Assembly: GCF_025698545.1 (NCBI RefSeq)
Contig: NC_068569.1
Location: forward strand, 7,006,001-7,070,000
Source of the DNA: Gossypium raimondii
Lineage: Eukaryota > Streptophyta > Magnoliopsida > Malvales > Malvaceae
Length of the DNA: 64,000 nucleotides
Direction: 5' to 3'
Part shown: positions 1 to 11,980 of the stretch, piece after piece
How the letters are laid out: each line of letters opens with the position of its first letter
How positions within the stretch are numbered: position 1 is the stretch's first letter
Position numbers and translations under genes: made by a program
The notes under the pieces: generated by a model
The model's database searches: none
What the model saw: the letters and a program-made list of their open reading frames with translations, nothing else
Told to the model about the DNA's origin: nothing

Positions 1-1635
1 GGAAAAACGAATATTCTCTCTAGGTTCACCAGAAACGAGTTTTGTTTGGAATCTAAATCCACTATCGGCGTCGAGTTCGCTACTAGAACCCTCCAGGTTT
101 TTCATCTATTTAATCGACTCCATGTTTATTCATCTTCATGTATGTTTTTTAGTTTCTGTTATTTCCTTTTGCTAAAAATGAATAACTCTTGAAAAGTATC
201 TTCAGCTTTGATATTTTGAAGTGTGCTTGAATACTTCTGATCTGATTTAGCTTCGTAATTTTTTGCATGATTAAGTTGATTGTGAAATCTTATGTTCACT
301 TAATTGAATATTCAGTAAATAAAAAATCATCTCAATAAATATCGTGTGATGATTCCGGTTGCCTTATCCTACACTGTGATTTTAACTTGGAAGTTCATTT
401 TGAATGTTAAGAGAAAAGATATCTGGATAATGATGCTCATCGAAGGTGCTTTATGTCGTTCTTTTACTGTGAAAGTCTTAAATCATACGGTTGAGTTGAG
501 GGATTCCATTTCTGTTTTTAGGAACAAATTGCGGATGTAAGATGTGTTGAAAAGTTGATCAATACAAAGAGTCTTTTTACATGTTTCAACTATTTTAGTT
601 ATGGGTTTTCTAACAAAGTAACAAGGGTCATTGGGCCACTCTTTAAGGATTGTCAATATATTATAAAGTAATGAGTATTGTAATAAATGAAGTGCTTGTC
701 GACTTCATTCATCATTTTCAATACATAGGTTGAGATATTACTATTTATAGTAATCTTAAAGAGTGCCCTCGCAAGCAAAATCTTTTATTTACTGAAGCAA
801 CAAAGTTGGAAGGATGAGAAGGCTTTTGTTAGTGAAAAAACAAGCAAACGACTTGTCTGTCGTTTGCAATTTTTCCACTCTCCATTATTATACTACTCCA
901 GGCTGTTTTTATATCGTTTTATTCTCATTTACACTGGCAGGGAGTATATGGTTGCTTCTATTGGCTCATTACATGATTGAGCATTTGACTCTGAGAAAAA
1001 AACATCATTTTCCTGTGTTTTCCAGCCTGTCATGTCAGATTTATTAGAACCTTCTTTGGGTTCTTTGTTAATTAGCAATCATATTGGTGCAGATTGGTAA
1101 ATTGTTGTTTGTATTTTGCAATGAATTTATATTGTTTTTGCTGATATAGGTAGAGGGAAAGACTGTCAAGGCACAGATTTGGGATACGGCAGGTCAGGAG
1201 AGATATCGAGCCATCACCAGTGCGTACTACAGAGGGGCTGTTGGTGCACTTATGGTCTATGACATAACGAAGAGGCAAACCTTTGATAATGTTCAAAGGT
1301 GGCTTCGTGAATTGAGGGACCATGCAGATTCTAACATTGTCATCATGATGGCTGGAAATAAATCCGACTTGAATCATCTCAGAGCTGTTACCGAGGAGGA
1401 TGGTCAAGCTCTGGCTGAGAGGGAAGGTCTTTCATTTCTTGAGACATCAGCACTGGAAGCAACCAACATTGAGAAGGCATTCCAAACTATATTGACTGAG
1501 ATCTACCATATCATAAGCAAAAAGGCATTGGCAGCCCAGGAAGCAGCTGCTAGTACCGCAATTCCTGGCCAAGGAACTACCATTAATGTCACTGATACAT
1601 CAGGAAACACTAAGAGAGGATGCTGTTCTACTTAG
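1..1635 (+). CDS. RABA2: Rab11-type small GTPase, RABA2 subfamily (5' end outside window)
   Basis: Small GTPase of the Rab11/RabA2 group, expected at the trans-Golgi/early endosome in secretion to the plasma membrane and cell plate. Two exons are visible: 1-96, which opens inside the P-loop (GKTNILSRF), and 1150-1635, joined by a phase-0 intron at 97-1149. Exon 1 has the switch I effector region ([13 protein letters not shown]). Exon 2 has WDTAGQE (switch II), NKSD (G4 base recognition) and ETSAL (G5). The tail ends in CCST, a double-Cys geranylgeranylation signal. About 193 residues are present; the missing N-terminus should be about 23 residues, giving the usual length near 216. The KRQTFDN and [11 protein letters not shown] segments resemble Arabidopsis RABA2b/c/d more than RABA2a. 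The family is clear; the exact orthologue (probably RABA2D, from gene order) is inference. Confidence 0.93.
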
Positions 1636-1694
1636 AAAGGTGATAGGTTACATTTGATGCTGTTCTACCTTAAAAGGTCATAGGTTACATTTGA
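1621..1694 (+). repeat. 37-bp tandem duplication spanning the Rab stop codon
   Basis: Copy 1 (1621-1657) covers the last codons and stop of the Rab gene. Copy 2 (1658-1694) lies in the 3' UTR. They differ at only a few bases, so the UTR carries a non-coding echo of the C-terminal codons. Confidence 0.8.
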
Positions 1695-1859
1695 GAAGGT
1701 AAAAATATTTGCTAGGAAGTAGGCCCTTTTTCTGTTTTTGTCAATTTTTGGCTGAGAGGGAGACATGTAAAATACATATATATATTACCTGAATTGTGAT
1801 ATGAAGCTTGTGATGTTTTAAACAACCATAAATTGTTAGTAGAAATAGAATGGAACGCC

Positions 1860-3487
1860 TGGTTTTACTTTGCACTGTTACTCAACGTGTTACTTCAAAA
1901 GTTGTTTTGGTGAGATGTCGCTATTAGAAAGGCAGGAAGCGTAATTGGTTTTATCTGATCTGGCACACTTGTCTTTAAAGTGTCTCCCTGTACCTCTTTT
2001 AACATGCATGGCTTAATTAAAGTTTATGATGCGAGTAAATGAGGCATTGGCAGTGTTAACAATGAATGAGGATTTGTGACCTTGAGTGCTAAGGTTTATG
2101 CGTTAAATGTCATGTTTGGGTTTTCTTTTAAAATTTTTGGGTTTGCGGATGTAGGACTAAAAGGTATAAAATTGACATTTGACCGGTTTTTGATGGATTG
2201 ATTTTAGTTCTGAGTATTTCAACATTCGTATTATTAATTTGATTTTATTTTACAATTATTCAGATATATATTTACGATTGTACTATAGTCATACTAAATT
2301 GTATTATATTTATAGTTATAAATTCAAGTAAAAAACCTTTTAATCTGAAAAAGGACTTTATTAAGCCGGTCCATGTAATTCATGTTAAAGAAATGATATT
2401 TAAATAGACCGAGTTTGGCTGTCTGACCAAAATAGGAGTAGGCATGAAATATTGGGAAGATCTGAATGGTGGCATGAACAAGTAGGGACGTAACGTGAGC
2501 ATAACCGACTCCAACGTGCTGTCCATCGTCTTTGACAGTTAGGGTAATGGGGAATAAAACAAAGCGACCGCCCGATAAGCATGCACATTACAGGGCCACA
2601 CGCAACGCCTGGCATTTTGACTCAATTATATATAATTTATATGGAATACACATCAACGTCTATGTTTTAATCTAGAATAACAGAGTGGTACTCTGCAGAT
2701 CAACCTTTTTTACGATAGCCGAATTTGACTGAGTATTAAATGTGAATACGAAAATTAATTCTTTGTTTTCTTTATCAAATTCTAAAAAGAAAATAAAAAT
2801 TGAATGGATCTAAATGATATCCACTCAAAATTTGTTTGGTTGTTGTCATACGTTGTTTTTAATTGGATTAGATTAGATTCATGTTGTAGTTTATTTCCTT
2901 TTCAGTTAAATGGGCACAAACTTCACCCAACATTTCAAAACCAAATTGCTACTAGTATTCCGAATTTAATCTGTAATTATAAAGTAACTTTAATTATTTT
3001 TTATGGAAAATCCATTTTCATCATTTTGATGATCTTAATTAGCATATATATAAATAAAAATATATATCGGACATAATATACAAAGTAAAAGAAATCCAAA
3101 TTTTATCACAAAGGCAACGGCTTTTAGTTTTACCAAAGGCTATTAATATAAAAAGGAGCGGATTTATGGACCCCGATGAGAATTATTTACAAACATATAG
3201 AAAAAAAATTATAGGCTTCTCCGCCACATCGGAGTTTCAGTCAGCCAATCACCGCCACCCTTATATTACAAAATTATAAATGTTTTTTTAATCATTTTCT
3301 TTAAATATAGCAGTAAAAAAGTATTAATTAAAAAAGACTAGGCGTCCGCTTTCCGCCTCTTTCTTTTTTTCAAAGAACCTCCAAACCAAACCAAACCAAA
3401 ACTCAGTTTTGGAAATACCCAGGAGAGAAGAACAAAGAATTTTTTTGTTGCTGTTATTGTTTAAAAAAAAAATCATTTCCCCAAATT
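1860..3487. other. Intergenic region between the Rab and PP1 genes
   Basis: AT-rich spacer holding the Rab 3' flank and the promoter and 5' UTR of the phosphatase. A less AT-rich block at about 2400-2630 has no recognisable protein similarity. Just before the phosphatase start there is a CCAAA-repeat stretch (about 3380-3400) typical of a plant 5' UTR. Confidence 0.5.
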
Positions 3488-5721
<2,234 letters not shown>

Positions 5722-8111
5722 GGACACTACTCTGTCTCTGTTCCTACATTGAACTGCTGATGTAAGTTTTAATCCAACTTTTATCACGTAACTGTATCAT
5801 ATAATTCTACCTACAATACTTGTCAGATCGATCGCCTAGGTTACAAATTCATTGTAAACTGTGTATTTTGATTTGTTATCTTCAGCCACCATTTCTTGTG
5901 TTCATATATTCTATTTATAGACTTCGCATGAAAATTTACTTGCACATATTTTATGATGTTTGTCAGATCATAGAATGTCTTTAACCTTCATCATAAACTT
6001 TTAATTGTCTTTTCTCATATGTGAACCTAATTTCTGTGTTGTCTCTGTCGATTATAACATATTTGTTGCAATTTCAGTAGTGATTCGAGAAGAAATGTTC
6101 AAAGATTAAGGATGCTGATGCTGATTTTGCAGCTCCATGTGATAATGAAATATGACCATATCCTTCCCTATATCAAAGGGTACAGGTTATCTGTTTACCA
6201 CTATTTTATAACCATATGAATCGAAAGATAAGGCATGGTTGACAAGGACTCAGCCACTGAAATCCTTTGATTCCTTTTTTTTTTTTTTCATTATTCACCC
6301 ATTTTTTTAGAACCCATGGCATTTTCAATATTTTGTTTTATTTTATCATAGGAAAGGGAGAAGAGTTGGAGGAAATAACGAGGGTTTAGGAATTAGGAGG
6401 AAGGGGAAAAAAAGCTAAAATATTGAAAGAGCTTTTGAACTATTTCATGTTTGTAAATTTCCTATGTTTTGATTGTACCTAAATAAAAATTTACACTTTC
6501 ATTTGTATACAAATAAGTCTTTGTTTTGAATGAAATGTTGGTTTATTTCGATTAAAAGTTTGTTGGGGTATTTGGCTGTAAATTAAGGGCTAATGATTTG
6601 TTTGGGAGTCGTGAAAATAAAATGTTAGAATTTTTATAATTATTTTAGTCAAAAGATAAAATACCAAATTGTGAGAAAGAAATTATTCTCTTTTCTTCTA
6701 TTTTCCTACTTATTCCTTGTATTAAAAAAATTCCTACGACTTGGAAAATATTAAAAAGGGGAAAAAACACCAAGATTTGATCAAAATGATTGTGTGTGTA
6801 TTTGAATATCTTATAGATTTAAAATAAATGCAAATATTAATTATTTGATATTCCATTTTTTAAAAAGTATCTTAATGAATTTGCTTATCGACTTGGAAAT
6901 TCAATGTATAATATTACTTAATTTAGATTTAAATTATAATAAATAAGAAGAGAATATTTGGTACGTTGTCAATTAATAATAAATATTATGATTGATGTAA
7001 AATAAAAATATTAAAGGATTCAAACATTAATATAAATAACTTTATTTTTAAAACAAATGTTAATTATAAGTATTAAATATAAATAAATGAAAAAAAATCC
7101 AAACTTGAAACCCAAAGTTAAAAAATTGAAATCTAAAACCCAAAGCCAAAGACTCGAATGAGAAATAAAATAATTATGTTTAAATAAAATTTTCAAGTTC
7201 TTCAATAATTTTTATTTACTAATGATACATGAGACTTATGCATCAAATATTCTCTCATAAATAAATTTGAATTTTATAGTAACTATCTATCTATAATCTA
7301 TAAAACATGAGTTTGGAGAAACTTTTGAACTGAATTCACTTTTAAAAATAATTATAATATTTAATTTAAATTTATTAGTTAAAATTTGTGATAGTTATAT
7401 ATTTAAAAATAATTATAATTTAATACAAGTTGTGATAATTACACGCTTAAAAATAATTAGAATTTAATTTACAATTATTAGTTAAAAAGTTGAGCTAAAT
7501 TTAAAATAGAGCTATTATTACTTTAATAAAACTCTAAATATAAACTATAAGAAAATATTGTGATAATTATAATTATAATTTACAATTATTAGTTTAAAAA
7601 TTGTGACGAAAATAAAAGTTGTGCCAATTTTATTGATGTAAAATAGAATTATTACTTGAATAGAATTTTAAGCATCTTAATTATCACTTAATTAATATTA
7701 TAGTTAATTATGTCAATCAATTATTATTTTAAATAGGATAAATCTCAAAATTATACCTATGCTTTGATTTAATGTGTAGTTATATAAATGAATTTTAATT
7801 TGGTACAATTATACACATGAAACTCTAATTGTGGATCAAATGTGTATTTAAAATTTTAATTTTGATTTAATCATACACATTTAAAGAAAAAAATACATCA
7901 ATTTATTTTATATTGAATAAATATAATTATTTATGCATGCAATATATAAACATAAAATGATGTTATATCAATAATTTTATTAATAATTTACAAGAATTAG
8001 ATCAAATCAAAATTTAATATATAAAATTGCATAAAATCAAAATTCATCATGTATAGTTTTGTGATTTATCCCTTTTAAGTAATGTTAGTTTGTATTAAGC
8101 TTAGAAGTAGA
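5722..8111. other. 3' UTR of the PP1 gene and AT-rich spacer
   Basis: The proximal few hundred bases are probably 3' UTR. From about 6550 the DNA is strongly AT-rich with many stops in all frames. Short related blocks around 7330-7620 built on 'aaaataattataat' look like decayed repeat DNA. No gene is seen. Confidence 0.5.
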
Positions 8112-8129
8112 GGCGAATCTAGGGGTGTG

Positions 8130-8400
8130 CATTCGGTTAACCGACCGGTTAACCGACCCGAATTAGTAATAACCGAATTAACCGACCTTCAAAATTTTTT
8201 AACCGTTAACCGAACCGAATTTTTTTAAAAAAAATTTAACCGAACCGAATTTTTTTCGGTTAAACCGGTCGGTTAACCAAATTAACCGAAAATCATATAA
8301 TTTTTATTTTTGGTTAAAAATTAACCGACTTAACCGATTTAACTGATTTAACCGACTTAACCAATTTAACCGACTTAACCGACTTAACCGATTTAGTTCA
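8130..8400. repeat. Left subterminal array of the hAT element
   Basis: Dense GGTTAACCGA-like units, then an imperfect minisatellite built on ACTTAACCGA at about 8325-8400. The matching right-hand array is at about 10090-10260 in opposite orientation. Confidence 0.85.
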
Positions 8401-8419
8401 ACTGAAATATCAAAATCGA

Positions 8420-8640
8420 TGTATATTGTATGACCAGATAACACTGAGTCCATACTTCTATTGAGGACTCTTCCAGAATACCATACATTTGGCTTTCCTA
8501 TCATGTCTAGTTTCTTTGCTTCATGAAAATCGGCAACAAGACATGAGTTTTCGGAAGCAGTAGACCCAGCAAGCCGATTCAACTCATCTACACATGCGGC
8601 ATTGTCTTCTGCACCCTTCACAGTGTAGAGTGATTCACTT
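8420..8640 (-). other. Possible captured exon inside the hAT element
   Basis: On the minus strand an acceptor-like CAG near 8636 is followed by about 70 open codons of ordinary protein-like composition, with segments such as DNAACVDELNRLAGS and DMIGKPNVWYSG, before the frame enters the subterminal repeat. It does not look like a hAT transposase and I do not recognise the family. It may be a host exon picked up by the element or a chance open frame. A second minus-strand open stretch at 8708-8968 is less protein-like. Confidence 0.3.
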
Positions 8641-9959
8641 AACCTTACTGCATGAATGGAGAAAACAAAAATTATAAACTAACAGAAATCAAATTACCCC
8701 ACAAAAATTATAAACTAACATTTCTGCTTCCATTAACAAGGCAAGCAACAACAGGTAACATAAGGTATCCTAATCTTAACAAGTAGTAGAATAACTGAGT
8801 TCGAATTTTCGTATTAAACAAGCATTGCAGCAAATCCTTCATATTGCAACAAAACATAACACAACAGGGAAGTATGAAATGAGAGGCATATCCTAATCTT
8901 ACCATTCCTCTTGACACTATCCAAAAACCATCCAAGTTTAACAAGGAATAGACCATTTCTCGATCCATGTTTTACAGCGTGAACAACGTTTTATTTAATT
9001 TAATTTGGGTTGTTGACAAAAGTCCAAGTATAATGAATACTGAATAGTGGTGGTCAATTTAAAATTTATTTCTCAAATATTGCTTCATTCCCAAATTTAA
9101 TATCTTAAACAACAAAATCTCATCAATCTTAATGAAAAAATTTCATTTATACTTGCACTGGATCCAATGTATTTTGATAAAGCTAATTATGCTTTTACTA
9201 TTTATATCATCTCTACTTTTAATTTTGTTAAATCAATTTATGTAATATTTTAAAATATCACTTAGAATCTATGTCTAAAGTAAAGCAAATAAAAAATATC
9301 AGCAAATTCCAGCAAAGGTCATATTAGATTACAATCATTAAATTAAAATAATAGAGAAACTAAATAAAAACGAGGTCATAATTAAATCTTTGATAAATTA
9401 GCAAATTCCAGCAAAGGATCTCAGTCACCCACGCAATAAAGGATGGAAGAAGAAAAGCACTGGAGAATTTAAATAGATTAATTTAATATGTAAAAAAATC
9501 TTGCAGTGATTTGAAACTTAGAAAGAAAAAAGAAAAACTAAAGAAGAAAGAACTGAAGAAGAACTGAAGAAAAATGTAGAAAACTTAAAAAGAAACGAAG
9601 GAAACGTGTGCATGTTCGACTGAGATTTTATTCATTTTTAACAAAAAGAGACTTTTTGTAGCAACTTCAAAGTGGAATCACTGGACGTCCATTACGGCAT
9701 GTTACCAGTGAAGAAATTGGAAAAAAAACAAAACCCTAAAATTAAAAATACATCTGCCATTGAAGAAATTGGAAAAAAAAACAAAGGGAAATTAGAAGAA
9801 AGCAAACCTAGCCTCTGGGTTTTGGTGTGCTGGAAGAGAAACGGACAGCAAAAATGGTGAATTTTCCCGATTTGACTGAAAATCTGAGATTGAGACTGAG
9901 AAATGAGAAATGGCCGATTTGTGATTTTGTTTGCTGTTAGTGTTACAAGTACCCTACCT

Positions 9960-10035
9960 GCAAAATGTTTGGTTATTGGGCTTGGAGCCTGAGTGCTCTT
10001 GAGAAAATATTTGGTTATTGGGCTTGGAGCCTGGA
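9960..10035. repeat. Short tandem duplication inside the hAT element
   Basis: A block of about 28 bp containing TTTGGTTATTGGGCTTGGAG occurs twice (about 9964-9991 and 10006-10033). Confidence 0.7.
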
Positions 10036-10285
10036 GGAGAAAAAATAAATTGGGTTGGCCGGCTGGGTTTAATTTAAGGCCCATTATCCTGCAAAATTCG
10101 GTTAACCCGAAAAAATTCGGTTAACCGACCGGTTTCAAACCGATTTAACCGTTAACCGAAAATTTAAAAAATTCTTAACCGACCCCCGACCGAAAAAATT
10201 CGGTTAACCGACCGATTAACCGAATTCGGTCGGTTAACCGAATTTTTTCGGTTTTACCCGAATTTTGCACACCCCTAGGCGAATC

Positions 10286-11915
10286 TAAAGGGGCTAGCTT
10301 AGCAAGGTCCCTGGCTCCCCCTAAAATGGAAAATTGCTATTTTGATTCTTTAAAATTTTAAATTAGTAAAAGTAAAATTATACTTTAACCACCTAAAATT
10401 ATAAAAAAAATAATTTAATCATTTAAAAGTTATAAATATATTAACTATAAAAAAAATTAAAATTTTATTCGTTCCCTCAAAAATTATTTTGAATTCGCCG
10501 TAAGAATGAAATAAAGAAAGAAAAATCAAAGGCTGTGGGTGCTGTAATCTGAAAGGTATTTGGGTTTAGATGAAAAGTTGGCGTGGAGAGATGAGTTGCA
10601 TGCATCAGAAACGCATTCATGCACTGAATCATACATATATGAGTAATTTCGGTTACTCTTGAACCGGGAAATGGTGGCAATGGTCTCCCTTTATAGTGTC
10701 AGCAGATTCCTCGTGTATTTTCCCCCCTCCGAATAGTCAATCAAATGACGTCCCTTTTTTAAAGTGAAAGAAAAGAAGAAAAAGCTCGATAGTTTAAACA
10801 GAAAATAATTTCTGGAAAACATGATATGTATGCGGTGTTTTTACCATACCAATGAGTGAATTTCAGCTTCAGTAATCATATCCCATTTCCAACAATTGGA
10901 TTGGATTTCATAATCAACATATTTTAGTGTTCAAACTTTGCATGCGACTACATTAGCTTTTCAACACATGGAGGGAAACGTGTATGCTAATTGACACGAT
11001 AAAGAAAACAGCTCATTTGCATGTCGGTGGGGGTGCATGTTTGATAATATTTAAGTTGACAACTTAATTAAATTATAACATCATTAAAAAATAGCTTAAA
11101 TATGAACATCACTTACCCCTTCATACACTGTTGCCTGATAATCAAAGGTTTAATGTGGATAAAATCCTTAAAAACCACATTTTAATAAAAGATTATCATA
11201 AACTAGTTACAATGAGTTTCCATATATTAGGATATTCAAATAAAATGGTAATTTGCTTAGTTGGATGTATTTTTTTGACAGGTGGTATGTCCTACTTGTC
11301 AATATAAATGGTAAAATATATATTGGTAACTTATTCATGTACATGATAAATATAGTAGCATATCATATATATCAAATCATAGTAGGATATTCAAAAAAAA
11401 ATGGTAACTTGCTTAGGTGGCAGCTTATTTTCATATATAACAAATCCAAGTTTTAGATTGCTTCTTCCTTTGATTTTCTGCACTTTTCTTTGTGTTTTTC
11501 CAATAAGAAGAGAGTGGGTAAATTTTCTTTTAAAAAAGAACTATTTTATTGTTTCATTAGAAAAAGAAGATTAGTTTAATATTTTGAGGAATTTTTTAGT
11601 GATACAGGTAAATAGATTGGCGAAATTTGAAGCAGTGTAAGGTACACGTTAGGCGTGGACAATGGCTATATCAAAGTGCTCTTATTTTTTGAACTGAAAT
11701 TATGAAATAAAAATTCAAAATCTGATATGAAACAGGGTATGGGCGAGATGCATGTCGGTGTATAACGGTACAAAAGAACATAAACTTTAACGCCGGATTG
11801 TGCATAAACCAGATTATAAGAGACTGTGTGTGAATAAAACTGAAACTTTAGAGATGATAAAGAGAACAAGTTGTTTGTGTTAGAACATTTGTCAGCTATT
11901 GTCACTTTGAGAGGC
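10286..11915. other. Intergenic region before the proline-rich gene
   Basis: AT-rich spacer with no supported gene. It holds two copies of a block of about 38 bp beginning AGGATATTCAAA, at about 11229-11266 and 11383-11420. The last few hundred bases are the promoter of the proline-rich gene. Confidence 0.5.
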
Positions 11916-11923
11916 TATTTATA
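11916..11923 (+). promoter_or_regulatory. TATA box of the proline-rich protein gene
   Basis: TATTTATA lies 58 bases before the ATG, giving a short 5' UTR of about 25-35 bases if transcription starts about 30 bases downstream. Confidence 0.6.
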
Positions 11924-11970
11924 CAGTGAGTTCGCCGCTCTTTCACTGTACCAAAAACAGTCATTCATAT

Positions 11971-11979
11971 ATGCTTTAA
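11971..11979 (+). promoter_or_regulatory. Two-codon upstream ORF before the proline-rich gene
   Basis: ATG-CTT-TAA ends one base before the main ATG at 11981. If the 5' UTR includes it, ribosomes could terminate there and reinitiate on the main start, or scan past its weak context. Confidence 0.45.
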
Positions 11980-11980
11980 A

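Larger units (their letters stand above)
8120..10277. mobile_element. hAT-type DNA transposon, non-autonomous, 2.16 kb
   Basis: The ends are perfect 12-bp inverted repeats (TAGGGGTGTGCA / TGCACACCCCTA), flanked by an 8-bp direct repeat GGCGAATC at 8112-8119 and 10278-10285, the hAT hallmark. Inside each end lie many copies of GGTTAACCGA and variants in both orientations (about 8130-8400 and 10090-10260), which resemble subterminal transposase-binding arrays. The middle holds no recognisable hAT transposase (no BED finger, no dimerisation domain), so it probably depends on a related autonomous element. The intact duplication and ends suggest a fairly recent insertion. Confidence 0.9.

Noticed and set aside
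9672-10084. Short open frames on both strands within the hAT element
   Set aside because: Lys-rich or repeat-derived translations with no domain; partly produced by local duplications.
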